A stretch of DNA of 64,000 nt from Dysidea avara (GCF_963678975.1 NC_089281.1:11495277-11559276), one strand, 5' to 3'. Positions 31,683-42,464 are shown, numbered from the stretch's first letter. Numbers and translations: made by a program. Notes: a model not told the origin generated them from the letters alone.

Positions 31683-31920
31683 GCTAGGCTTGCACCAACT
31701 ATGCCGGCATAATTTCGAGCATAATAGGCTAGCAAAAGCATCAAGCATTATGCCAGCATAATAGGACAATTTTCAAGAATTTTAATTATGAAACGCATAA
31801 TGTGCATGCCTAAAATACTGCACAACATGGACACACTACACATTATTGCTGCATTTCATATCAAAACCTTGCAGTGCTATTATTTTTACTATTTCTTTAC
31901 AGATTATTCACACTTTATGG

Positions 31921-31948
31921 GATCGAGATACTCTAATAGAGCAGTCAC
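31921..31948 (+). repeat. Best-preserved copy of the dispersed 28-bp motif
   Basis: GATCGAGATA followed by CTCTAATAGAGCAGTCAC. Close copies (either strand) at about 6396-6420, 8844-8870, 15551-15577, 17734-17757, 23638-23664, 26117-26140, 26150-26170, 34394-34420, 44912-44956 (two), 46159-46180, 46585-46638 (two), 47282-47306, 48497-48524, 52449-52469, 54153-54208 (two), 59604-59630, 60032-60052 and 62103-62130. It contains the near-palindrome CTCTAATAGAG. Function unknown. Confidence 0.85.
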
Positions 31949-32156
31949 TTACTCAAATACAGTAAATGCAGATATACTCTAATAAACCAGTTCTCGAGCA
32001 TAATCTTGATTTCGAGAGTATAATTTTGTGCATAATAGGCTGGATTTTTGAGTACAGAGACCACACCTCTTAATAATCTAGCTGTTGCTTAATAGTGAAA
32101 AAAATGACCTCACCCCTTATTGGTCTAGCTAGATGCACACCACTAGAGATATACAT

Positions 32157-32262
32157 ATTCTAATACAACAGTCACTCTGATACAACAGTCACTCTGATAC
32201 AACAGTCACTCTGATACAACAGTCATGTATGATATTCTAATAGAACAGTCACAGTTACACTG
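32157..32262 (+). repeat. Tandem expansion of the dispersed motif
   Basis: A 17-bp unit, ACTCTGATACAACAGTC, is repeated about three times, flanked by the variants ATTCTAATACAACAGTC and ATTCTAATAGAACAGTCAC. This is the dispersed motif amplified in place. Confidence 0.8.
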
Positions 32263-32300
32263 CACCTAGCTGTGCTACAACAAAAACTAAAGAAACTAGT

Positions 32301-32564
32301 ATTTTTTTAAAATTGTAAATTTAAAAATGAAGTAGGGATCTATGCAACAAAAAGTAGTGAAACAAGAGATGAATGATGGTAATTACAGCATAGCTCAGTG
32401 GGAAAGTCCCTACTTTGGCACATTAGCTATAACAATTATTTGCTCAATGCCAAAGTAGGGACTTTCCCACTCAGCTATGCTGTAATACCATCACTCATCT
32501 GTTGTTTCACTACTTTTGTTGCATAGATCCCTGCTTCATTTTAAATTTATAATTTTTTTAAATA
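32301..32564. mobile_element. Palindromic MITE, family C, second copy
   Basis: Same structure as 17831-18092: AAATTTAAAAATGAAGTAGG, GTAGTGAAACAAGAGATGAA, CATAGCTCAGTGGGAAAGTC and CAAAGTAGGGACTTTCCCAC, mirrored about a loop near 32430. Confidence 0.88.
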
Positions 32565-32594
32565 CTATAGTTATAAATTAGATGTACTTCAACC

Positions 32595-33140
32595 TGACAG
32601 GTACCTTTTAGTATACCACAATACATACTGCATGCATCATGAACTTACCTTTGTCCTCTTTATGTTCTATTTCTTTTTGCAACACCGCAAAGTGATAATT
32701 CATGACAGTGCATTGTGGCTTCCCTTCGTTGACTATTATGTTTATAATGGAAATAATCCGTAATTTCTGTAGTGACTGGATTGTTTGCAGAGGCACTTCT
32801 CGTACTACTCTTTATTTGTAATGTAAAGTGTAATAACCATTTCACTATTCAGTAATTGATTGTTATAGCATGCATTTGGATATAAACTTTACTTTTATAA
32901 TATCCCTGGTGTCATTCTTTCTTTAGGTGCAGTATTCACAGGTTCACCAGTCATAATTATGTTATAAAAAGAAAACAAACAAGTACAAGGAATTTTATGT
33001 TCGCTTATAAGGATCATAGGTACCTAGACCAAAGAGCAATAATTAAACATCCACAAGTATATCTGACCTTACCTTGTTTCACTACTTTTTATTTCTAATT
33101 GAACATAATATTCCAATTTTTCTTTGTACTTGTAGCTATA
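32595..33140 (+). mobile_element. Family-A repeat, right part of the split copy
   Basis: CAGGTACCTTTTAGTATACC, TTTGTCCTCTTTATG, GTGACTGGATTGTTTGCAGA, GGTTCACCAGTCATAAT and AACAAACAAGTACAAGG match 18960-19345. The palindromic end is reduced (TTTGTACTTGTAG at 33122). Minus-strand ORFs here are not conserved between copies. Confidence 0.65.
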
Positions 33141-34190
33141 TACTCGTGTTACATAAAAATAAGTATCACTCACACACTATTTTTGTGTAATGTTACTTAA
33201 TTGTAAAAATGTTAAAGGTATAATGGTAGGCTATTTGTGCATTGCAAGTAATGTGTGTATAGTATTGAAAAACGCAATAGCATACACAGTAAAACATTAT
33301 ATTGTAAGCATTTGAAACTTTGTATTTTCAGAAATGCCTATAGGGCCCTTTTTAAAAATCCTAAATCTACCACTGAAATGACAATTGGCCAGTATTGTTG
33401 TTAGACCATTTTGACAAAACATTGTTAAAGAATTGAATGCTCATGGAAAAACCATGAAGCATATAACATGTAACTGTCTCAAAATAGTATACCGCATCTC
33501 CCTCAGTATTAATATGTATTGAGATCATCACAATATTATTCTGTCACTTCAGGTGAATCAGGTGATGTGTGAAGTTTGCAGGTTGCTCATGTATATAATA
33601 CACTGGCATGTAAATTATTCAACTTATCAGTGTATGCTATAAGTGTGTGTATGAACTGTTATGTATACAGATTGATGTGAGACATGTGTAGTGATACAAT
33701 TTTTAAAAAAACAATCTGTCTATATTGTACAATAAGTACAGGCACACATGCTGACCACATGTATAGAATCAGGAGGTAGCTATTCAGTAATATCAGACAC
33801 TGAATGGTTTTCTATAACATGATGCCAAAATATGGAATACTGCTCATATGTGCTCCTTTAGAAGAGCTTCACTGTTAACACAGATGTGGGTGTAAGTATC
33901 TCTAACCACACACTTATACCTTTATACATGCTAACAGTCAACTTTTAACACTGAAAATGGTTTTCTACACAACTTCGTCAGAGCAGACTTGAAATACCAT
34001 GTGTATTCTATATAATTATATAGTCATAGAGTAACAGACTCTTTAAAATTTATTTATCACCGGCTATAAAGACATAGTAACTTGCTATATCTTCTGACAC
34101 CTGCAGCTGGCTTCAAAGGTTGCATGGACAAATAGTAGCCAAGTTTCAGATAGTTTTTGGTGACATCATAACTAGCAAAGCAGCGGCAGA
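33141..34190. other. No gene recognised
   Basis: AT-rich, with no coding, RNA or clear repeat structure that I could establish. Confidence 0.4.
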
Positions 34191-34560
34191 GGAAGTAGTT
34201 GATATGAGGGGGGGCTCCGCTGGGCTGACCCAGACTTATTTCTATAGTTTGGTAAGGTGAGACCAAAAAAAAAAAAAAAAAAAGGTCACAACCAACTGAC
34301 AAGAGTTTTCCACCTCACCAGCTACCATTTCTAGCTGATAAACTACATAAAAATCCCTACATAGCTCGCTGCACACTGACTACTTTATTAGAGTGACTGC
34401 TCTATTAGAGTATATCGATCTTTATCACGGTCTTCAAGAAAGATAATTTCGGTGTGATATCATTCTGAAGGGGGGCTAAGCCCCCCCTCAGCAGACCGAA
34501 GGGGGGCTTTAGCCCCCTAGCCCCCCCCCCTCCCCCTCCCCCCCCTTTCCGCCACCTATG
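34191..34560. repeat. GC-homopolymer-rich repeat remnant
   Basis: Contains GAGGGGGGGCTCCGCTGGG near 34206, an A19 run near 34264, dispersed-motif copies at 34384-34420, and GGGGGGCTAAGCCCCCC with a second GGGGGGCTTTAGCCCCC at 34471-34519, followed by long C runs to 34546. Probably a transposon end; unclassified. Confidence 0.5.
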
Positions 34561-34655
34561 TAGCAAAGCAAAACTAATGTAGCAATATGATAGCTTGCTT
34601 GTATCTAAAATAAATGAGAAGCTGCATTGGCAGTGAAAAAGAAATTATAAACTAC

Positions 34656-35012
34656 AGTATGTTCATGTTGAGCTGAATCCTGAAAAACAGCTAAAAATTA
34701 AAAGTGGATTCTTTCTCAACAGAGTTAACATTTCAGCCAACCAGATGAGTAACAAACAGTTAAGGGGTCAACAACAGACACATATGGTTTGGCTCCTTTA
34801 CAAGTTCAGGAAAAGGCTGTAATGGACACTGTACTTATGACTTCCCCATAGGAAATTTATTGTGAAAATTTTGATTGGCCGTAAATATTATGCCAAACAT
34901 TTGAACAAAAAGATTTTGAAATATTTTTAGCGGGTCAAGCAGTACTACAAATTAGCCAAATTTCAAGATCGTATTATTAAATGTTTTGAGGATTCAGCTC
35001 AACGTGAACATA
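34656..35012. mobile_element. MITE with TIR AGTATGTTCATGTTGAGC (inverted copy)
   Basis: Inverted relative to 11770-12128. The ends AGTATGTTCATGTTGAGC and GCTCAACGTGAACAT remain, with internal AAAGTGGATTCTTTCTCAAC and CATATGGTTTGGCTCC matching. It lies about 250 bp beyond the stop codon of the ROCO gene. 35013-35263 shows no gene. Confidence 0.85.
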
Positions 35013-35263
35013 ATATAAGATAATTATTATACTGTGTTGCAATATTAAAGTATGAAACATACACACCATGTATGTAAGTGCAAGTCTTGTATCAACACAC
35101 ATAAAGCAATACAAAAAGTTGCACATATTTTCAGCTGAATCAGATTTACAAAATACAGTATAATAATCAGGATTAGCTATTACAAACCCTTCCCCTTTGG
35201 GCTAAACTATAGTAATTGGTTTCTTACATGTTAGTTCAGCTGTTCACCAATGGGAAGGTTAAC

Positions 35264-38200
35264 TTATAGTTGTTCTGATAGTGAAGTAACATCATTGTGT
35301 ATACGAGTTGAGTTCATAGAAGCGTCATCATGTAATGTATCAACATTATGTTCTTTGACATCTTGTTGATGATCAGTTGTACCGTTGTCTAATACATCAT
35401 TTTGTGTTGGGTCTATACCAGCGGACGACTTGCAGTATTTCAGTGACTCTGTGAACCCAGTATCTTCTATTGCCATTCTCAGTCTGTCATAGTTCAACCA
35501 TGCTTTACCATCCCTCAGGTAGTGTACTTGACGTACATACTTGGCTGGTAATACTTCCCATAATATAGCAACACCAGCATTGTCTACAGGTTGACCCCTT
35601 CTGTCCTTATGTGGGTAGTCTGGTAATTCCTTGAAGTTGTCATCAGGTTGGTACAATTTTCCACCACTCAACATCATACACTCCTCCTTCCCACAAGGAC
35701 CAGGGTAGTTGGCAGCAGACAGAAAACGTACATAACTGTAGTAAGGTCTGAAATATGTTAGTACTTCACCTGGAGGGTTCATACCAAACACAATGATGTG
35801 TCCACTGGCTAGACCAATCCATACAGTATCAAGACCAGTACACATGGCAGTGATTATTTGATCTCTAGGATCACCAACATGACACTTCTCCTCAGCTATA
35901 ACACCCACATCAGCATCACACAAGTGTATACGTTGGTGAGCATTCCATGATGACATTATCACCCCTCCAAGATGAGCACTCCACACCTCATCCCCATTAT
36001 CACACAACATCATCTTCCCTACACAAGCATGTTTGTTCTTTGTCCTCTTTTCCACACCCTCTACTTCAAGAGTGTTGGGGTTCAGGAAATAAATTTGATC
36101 ATGACTAGATACCCACAGGTGAGTCTGAGTTAGTACAACTCCATCAATGCAATATTCTGATACACACTTGTGATCATGTGACCATATGTCACTATGAATG
36201 GCCTGTATTTCCATGGGAATAGCAAAACAGTAACCCTCCTGTGTACCAGTGTACACTAAATGGTCAGAATTAGCTGTTATACAAGATACAATACATTGAG
36301 TGGTTTGTATTTTCTGTATTTGTTTCTTTATTTGCATGTCAAAGATATAGACCACACCGTCATCCCAATCACTTTGAGAAGCCATCCAAATATACTCACC
36401 ACACTGTTGCATGCAACTAAACTGGACATTTGTTAGTTGCACATTATTAACTCTCTCCATTTCAAAGATGCTTAATTCAATTCCTCTAGCTCCATTGCAA
36501 CATATCCACAGATCAATGGTGGGTTTTAGCATTGATTCGACTCTACTGATGGGGACAATGCAACCACTGGAAGTAGCATGGTTACCTCTGATAGGAATGA
36601 CACTCATGATTAACTGCCAAAAGGGAGCACTTAACCATTCAATAATTTGCTCATGATTACTGATAACTCTGTGTGACTGACAAAGTCTCAACATGTTGCA
36701 CAAGTCAGAATTAGGTGGTGGATCAAGATGATAGAGTTGCAGGTGGTTCCTAAGAACTAGCAATTGGTTAAGGAAATTACTATAATTCTCCAAGTCGACA
36801 AGACTAGAAGTATTGACATTTTGGTCACGTTGTGATTGTAATGAACCAGCAATGTTAAAAGCAATAATTTTACAATTAATCGAACAATCTGGTGATATTG
36901 ATAGCAACAATACATTCTCTGCACTTAACTTTAAATGAATGATATTTGTATTACGAAGAAAAGAAAGTGCTGATGCTACCTGAATAGCAATGCGATAAAC
37001 AACAATTCTCTGCATGAACCTTTGTTTCTTCAATAAGAAATGCTTTAAAGTGCCATGAGGGGAATCCTCCAATATGAATGATATTGTAGGCTGAGCAATT
37101 ATCCCATACAAATGTGTCACACAAGGATGGTGTAGTTGCTTGATGATGTTCCCTTCTATATGTAGCCTTTTCAAGTATCCTTTGATCTTGTTTCTGTCTT
37201 CACAAGTACAGAGTTGTATGGTTACAGGTTTACCCTTGTAGTATCCTTGACATGCTCCTTCAGTCCATTTAATCTCATTTTCGTTTGTATCAAGGAGAAG
37301 TTTAGGGTAAACAGTTAACAACAGCTGGACAACATCTTGTTCTTCAGTGAATTTTTGTTTATGGTACAATTGGTAATTTGAAGATGAATAGCCCTTCATG
37401 GACTCAGTAAAGCCAGTATTGATCATGGTCTCCTTAAGTCGAGAATGGTACAATTGGTAATTTGAAGATGAATAGTCCTTCATGGACTCAGTAAAGCCAG
37501 TATTGATCATGGTCTCCTTAAGTCGAGAATAATTCAGATACGAGGTGCCCTCACTGAGGTACTGAACCTGTCGCATGTACTTTGCTGGAAGTACCTCCCA
37601 CAAAATAGTAACACCAGCTGTGTCTACAGGTTGGCCATTCTCATCCTTATGAGCAAAATCTGGTAATTCCCTGAAGCTGTCATCAGGTTGGTACATTTTT
37701 CCACCACTGATCATCATACATTCCTCCTTTTGACAAGGACCAGGGTAGTTAGCGGCAGCAAGGAAACATATGAAGCTTTTGTAAGGCTTGAAATATGTCA
37801 GCAATTCACCTGGAGGGTTCCCTGGTGAAACAGGGTTCATACCAAACACAATGATGTGTCCACTGGCTAGCCCAATCCAAATTGTATCAAGACCAGTACA
37901 CATGGCAGTGATTATTTGATCTATAGGATCACCAACATGACACTTCTCCTCAGCTATAACACCCACATCAACATCACACAAGTGTACACGTTGGTGAGCA
38001 TTCCATGATGACATTATCACACCTCCAAGGTGAGAACTCCACACCTGATCCTCATTGTCTGATAACTGCATCTTCCCAACAAAAGCTTGGGTATTTCTTG
38101 TTCTCTCTTCCACACCGTCTGAGTCAAGACTGTCAGGGTGTAGAAAATGAATTTGATTACAAGTGGATACCCACAAGCAGGTCTTGGTAAACACCACTCC

Positions 38201-39748
38201 ATCAACACAGTGCTCCGAAATGTATTTACGTTTTGGCATAATGTTACTCTGAATAGATTGCGCATCCATGGGAAAAACAAAGCAGAAACCTTCCATTGTA
38301 CCCATGTACACTAGCTGGTCAGAATTGGTGATACAAGAAACAGCATTTTCTCTCATCTTGATGTTGTGTACCAAGTCCTTAGTGTTCTTGTTAAAGATGT
38401 CCACCACTCCATATTCCAAACCAGCCCTAGAGGCCATCCAAATGTGGTCACCACACTGCTTCATACAGTGCACCTGATTTTCTCTCACAAAGTGTTTGCC
38501 AACTTTCACCATTGTGTTTGCATTAAAGATACTCAACTCAATCCCTTCAACTCCATCACAGCAAATCCACAGCTCACTGGGGATAGATTCTGGTTGAATT
38601 TCTCTGCTATGAATTGAGGTAACAATACAACCTTCACGAATTGAATATTTACTGCTAAAAGGTATGACACTCATAGCAAGCTGCACTGCAGGGGCACTAA
38701 GACACTTAATAATCTCCTCAGTTCCAGGACGTTCATTAGGACTACCTGCCCAACACAGTTTCATGATACGTGTCATATAGAACAGACCACTCTCAGCTAC
38801 TGGAATGTCTTCTAATTGTGGTCTCTTTCCTTCTTCTACATATTTATAAACTTCATTTGCATCCACCTTCTCAAAAGGAAGACGACGAGCTATCAACTGA
38901 TAAAAAAACATGCTTAAAGAAAATATGTCTGCTCTGTGATCATAAACAGAACGCTCCTTTAAATGATTAACATGAGCAACTTCAGGAGCAATAAAACCTT
39001 TGGTACCACGAAGACCTCGTGATCCTCCAGGGTCAGCCTGTGTAGCTATGTTGAAGTCTGTCACTTTACAATTTATCAAATGATCTGGTGACAGCGACCA
39101 CAACAATACATTCTCTGCTTTTAGGTTACGGTAAATGATGTTGATGCTGTGAAGAAAATGTAGTGCAGATGATACTTGAATAGCAATACGATACATAACA
39201 ATTCTTGGAAATGCTCTTTTTTCTTTTAATGAAACCTGTAGTGACCCTTGAGGAGCTTCCTCTAGTACTAGTGACATTGTAGGGTGTAGTGTTACTCCAA
39301 CCATACAAACCAGACATGGGTGGTGCAATTGCTGTAAAATAATACTTTCTGATCGAAGCTCTTTCCTCTCCATTGCAGTGTACAGTTTTACAGCAACTGA
39401 CTGACCCTTGTACTTTCCACGATAAACCTTTCCAAATCCCCCTTCACCCAGTAAACTATCTTTCTCTTCCTTGTAAATAACTTCATTGGCATCAAGGAGA
39501 AATTCTGCATTAAGATCAGTTAACAACAAATCTGGGACAAGGTCTATTAGTTGTTGCGTGCTATGGCATACACCACACTCTGTGGACAACTTGTGATCAG
39601 CAATCAAATGCAACAGTTCATCTACTTTAAATTCATATGGCTCAGCAGCTCCAGATTTAATACACTCATGACAAGGAACTATGTGGTCAAGTTCCCCTTT
39701 AAGTCCAGGGTACCACTCTGAAATCAACTGCTCTACATAATCAATCAA
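35264..39748 (-). CDS. ROCO protein C-terminal half: two tandem pseudokinase-propeller modules
   Basis: Continuation of the large exon of the ANK-ROCO gene, in the second frame. The frame is open from a stop at 39761-39763; the first codon counted here is TTG and no ATG precedes the kinase, so it is not an independent gene. Numbering from that TTG: CHEC 26-29 and CGVC 58-61 (possible metal site); kinase A about 95-370 with GEGGFG 101-106, Lys121, Glu134, YRN 206-208 where HRD is expected (catalytic Asp replaced by Asn), DFN 231-233, APE 254-256; beta-propeller A about 375-735 (WIGLASGHIIVFG, SGGKMYQPDD). The module repeats: kinase B about 790-1060, with Lys replaced (VTIQL), HLK for HRD, AFN for DFG and no APE, then propeller B about 1065-1420 and a hydrophilic tail. 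An 84-nt tandem duplication lies between the modules. LRRK-type proteins have one such module; two is unusual. Both kinases look inactive. Confidence 0.85.
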   Translation of the reverse strand: MIDYVEQLISEWYPGLKGELDHIVPCHECIKSGAAEPYEFKVDELLHLIADHKLSTECGVCHSTQQLIDLVPDLLLTDLNAEFLLDANEVIYKEEKDSLLGEGGFGKVYRGKYKGQSVAVKLYTAMERKELRSESIILQQLHHPCLVCMVGVTLHPTMSLVLEEAPQGSLQVSLKEKRAFPRIVMYRIAIQVSSALHFLHSINIIYRNLKAENVLLWSLSPDHLINCKVTDFNIATQADPGGSRGLRGTKGFIAPEVAHVNHLKERSVYDHRADIFSLSMFFYQLIARRLPFEKVDANEVYKYVEEGKRPQLEDIPVAESGLFYMTRIMKLCWAGSPNERPGTEEIIKCLSAPAVQLAMSVIPFSSKYSIREGCIVTSIHSREIQPESIPSELWICCDGVEGIELSIFNANTMVKVGKHFVRENQVHCMKQCGDHIWMASRAGLEYGVVDIFNKNTKDLVHNIKMRENAVSCITNSDQLVYMGTMEGFCFVFPMDAQSIQSNIMPKRKYISEHCVDGVVFTKTCLWVSTCNQIHFLHPDSLDSDGVEERTRNTQAFVGKMQLSDNEDQVWSSHLGGVIMSSWNAHQRVHLCDVDVGVIAEEKCHVGDPIDQIITAMCTGLDTIWIGLASGHIIVFGMNPVSPGNPPGELLTYFKPYKSFICFLAAANYPGPCQKEECMMISGGKMYQPDDSFRELPDFAHKDENGQPVDTAGVTILWEVLPAKYMRQVQYLSEGTSYLNYSRLKETMINTGFTESMKDYSSSNYQLYHSRLKETMINTGFTESMKGYSSSNYQLYHKQKFTEEQDVVQLLLTVYPKLLLDTNENEIKWTEGACQGYYKGKPVTIQLCTCEDRNKIKGYLKRLHIEGNIIKQLHHPCVTHLYGIIAQPTISFILEDSPHGTLKHFLLKKQRFMQRIVVYRIAIQVASALSFLRNTNIIHLKLSAENVLLLSISPDCSINCKIIAFNIAGSLQSQRDQNVNTSSLVDLENYSNFLNQLLVLRNHLQLYHLDPPPNSDLCNMLRLCQSHRVISNHEQIIEWLSAPFWQLIMSVIPIRGNHATSSGCIVPISRVESMLKPTIDLWICCNGARGIELSIFEMERVNNVQLTNVQFSCMQQCGEYIWMASQSDWDDGVVYIFDMQIKKQIQKIQTTQCIVSCITANSDHLVYTGTQEGYCFAIPMEIQAIHSDIWSHDHKCVSEYCIDGVVLTQTHLWVSSHDQIYFLNPNTLEVEGVEKRTKNKHACVGKMMLCDNGDEVWSAHLGGVIMSSWNAHQRIHLCDADVGVIAEEKCHVGDPRDQIITAMCTGLDTVWIGLASGHIIVFGMNPPGEVLTYFRPYYSYVRFLSAANYPGPCGKEECMMLSGGKLYQPDDNFKELPDYPHKDRRGQPVDNAGVAILWEVLPAKYVRQVHYLRDGKAWLNYDRLRMAIEDTGFTESLKYCKSSAGIDPTQNDVLDNGTTDHQQDVKEHNVDTLHDDASMNSTRIHNDVTSLSEQL
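37362..37529 (-). repeat. 84-nt in-frame tandem duplication inside the ROCO exon
   Basis: Units 37362-37445 and 37446-37529 differ by one base, which changes one residue (MKGYSS against MKDYSS). Each encodes 28 residues including SRLKETMINTGFTESMK. The same block ends propeller B once, less similar (GFTESLKYCKSS). It is a recent duplication that keeps the frame. Confidence 0.95.
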
Positions 39749-42464
39749 CTGACCAACACTCTACGACCTTCTGGTGTAGGTGAACACACTATTAAAATGC
39801 CATCTTTGTCCTGGCATTTGACGGTATCCACCAAAGATTCAATAATGAAACACAATTTATTGACATTGCAGAACAGTCCTGTACGCCAGTATACCAAGTT
39901 TCCATGACCTTCATTAGGAACTACATCAACTGACTTATTATGGTGCTCTAGTTGCCAATTTCCATTAGTCACCACTTTTTTATGTGCTTTTGATGGCATA
40001 TAACATTCTACAGATCCTACTTCTAATTTTACAGATTGATTAGAGGACACATTTGAAGTAGGATCAGAATAGACATAATCTACTGATTCTAGTTCTACTG
40101 AAGGATCTTCAAAAACACTGCTGAGAGCAGTGGTGTTACTTTTCAAAAGAATATTTGTTGAAATGACAACATTATTTTCTTTAACTGGCACATACTCACT
40201 TAGTATATTTTTAACTTCTTTGATATTGCTCATTATACGTGACAGCAGACGGCTCCATAGACCAGAAGAAGTTGGACAACGATAGGGCTTGCCTTTACTA
40301 ACTGAAGGACGAAAAATTATGAAGCGCTTAAAGCAATGCTTGAAATCTGGCAGCTGTTCGCTTACGATTTCAGGGCGATTCTCAGGTAACAATGAAGGGA
40401 TTAGAATTCTTTTGTCCAGTGGTAAAGCAATTTCAAATCTGGTTAGCAAGGTTAAGTACTGTTGAAAGTATTTAGTTTGAAAACGCTCATCTTTAAATAA
40501 GAGAGGAATATATTTGTTGTGCAAAATTCCTTCCTTTACATAAGGGTTTCTTTGGCTGACAGTAATAACAGTAGACATCTGATCACATAGCCATCTCAAA
40601 TCAACAAAATACAAATCGTCAAGGTTGTGCTTGCGATCCTCATAGTGTAGTAGCACACCATCTTCATGTAAAAAGCGTGTAACTGTACAAAGCTCCTTGT
40701 CATCTTGAAGGTCGACAAGATTCAGATCCCTCACCATTTTTTCAAAGTCTGCAGCATGCATGATTGGTTCATGTGCTCCATCTTTCACATTGCGGTGGAT
40801 AGTAGTCATAAGAACATGATAGCTGGATGGAATTTCAAAACCCATTACATGCTGATTTTCTATCTTGTACTCTTCGGCTGCATTGTAGATATCATCCTTC
40901 AACTTTGCCACATTCTCCAACTGACCCTGTAAACCAACTGCAGTGATTTTGGTGATACTCAGACGTCGATACTGTGCAGCAAGTTTCTGAACTTTTCTCA
41001 GAAGATCACTAACCTTTCCTCGATTTTCTTCAGACACCTTGTCAAGAAAAGTGCCTACAATAATCATACAAGAATTGGGAGCCCGTACAGAAATGTTGTT
41101 GAGCCATGGTATTAGATCAGCAATTCCAGCATCTCCTTCAGTGACATTCCATACTAGCAAGTATAGGGATCGCTTAGACAAAAAGCATTGATAAGTAGCA
41201 TAATACTCTTCTTGGCCTGCAAAATCCCAAATACTGAAGTAAAAGGTCTTTTTGTTATATGCTGGAGTATATTTCCATTCACTAATATCTACACCAACTG
41301 TGGATTCATTGCCAATTTCTTGGCCTTGCAATCGAGCGACAATTGTAGACTTCCCCATTTCTTGTTTGCCAACAAGCATTAACTTCATGTGGTAATAGCC
41401 ACGAGCACTGAGTAACCGGCTTCTCAAGTAGTTGATACAATCAAGAGTAGTACCACGGATACTTCTGGGTGGATCATTTAGATCAACAAGTCCATCCAAG
41501 TTAAGATTTAGCAGATTCTTTAGTCGACCTAGCTCATTTGGAAGGGCCAGTATTTCAGAGTTGTATGCAATGTTGAGTGTAATAAGACCAGTAAACGAAC
41601 AGACACAATGAGGAACTGTGTGAAACTGATTGTTACTGATGTTCAGATTCTTTAAGTTAGGAGCCACTATAGACTTAGGCAAGCTGCGTAGACGATTATA
41701 AGACAAGTCAAGTATAGATAAAGAAGAAGACCATTCTGGTACTTTAGGAATCTTTTCAATATCATTGTGTGACAAATTTAATTCATTAATGCTAGGCAGC
41801 TCTAACAAACAGCAAGGAACTTCACGTAGCTTGTTCCACTGCAATTCAAGATTAGTGCACCGATTCAGATAACCACCCATTTCAGATGGGAGTGAAGTAA
41901 ACTCATTACGGGCTATCTTTAGCTCCTTTACCCAGTAGATATTCTGCAACCATGAAATTTCCAATTGGGTCAGACGGAGGCCATACCACAGCACAGTGCC
42001 ACTCGTTTCGTTGACACCTCTTCTTAACAGAAGCTCTTCTCTCACTGCCGATGCACTGTTTCGTCGTGCTATTTCTATGGGCATCACTGTTTCAATGGTG
42101 TGGCTACGTACAAACTGCTGAAGTTCAGCAAGATCATCCGCTTCAGTCAATGGTACCTTAGTGTCTAATCCTTGCACATTCTCATCATACAGTTTCAGAA
42201 CAAGGATCTTGTCATTCTCAATAGCTGCTTTGATAATGAGAAGAGTTGCAGTTACTTTGTGTTTCCTCAGTCCACGACTCTCTTCAAGAGCTTCATCAAT
42301 ATTTGATGCTCCACGAAGAATCAATTTTCCAATATTACTATGTTTACCACTCTCTACAGCAGCCATCAGAGCACGGTCAATACAACTTTTCTCCAATTGG
42401 TTGAGAGGTGTCTTTAGTAACTCATTGAGTCTAGGGCCATCATTTCTTACCTCTTTAATAATTT
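39745..42464 (-). CDS. ROCO protein: linker, LRRs, Roc GTPase and COR (large exon, first frame)
   Basis: LRRK-like ROCO proteins couple a GTP-dependent Roc-COR dimer to a kinase. The exon starts after a strong acceptor (TTTTTTTACAG, AG at 42465-42466), phase 1; codons upstream to 42525 are intron. In order: helical linker (EIIKEVRNDGPRLNELL), about seven LRRs (LKIARNEFTSLP, LNLSHNDIEKIP, LDLSYNRLRSLP, LNISNNQFHTVP), Roc with P-loop GKQEMGKST near 41370-41346, switch II DFAGQEEYY and GTFLDKV for guanine recognition, then COR (ADFEKMVRDL, YFVDLRWLCDQM, RFEIALPLDKRILIPSLLP) and a poorly conserved linker. The frame stops at 39745 (RRVLVS, stop). The kinase half continues in another frame overlapping by a few codons. 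A single missing base would explain it: a pseudogenising mutation or an assembly error. The P-loop and switch residues look intact. Confidence 0.9.

Noticed and set aside
39745..39763. A short intron explaining the frame change
   Set aside because: Only about 15 bases lie between the frames and there is no donor-acceptor pair at a workable distance.
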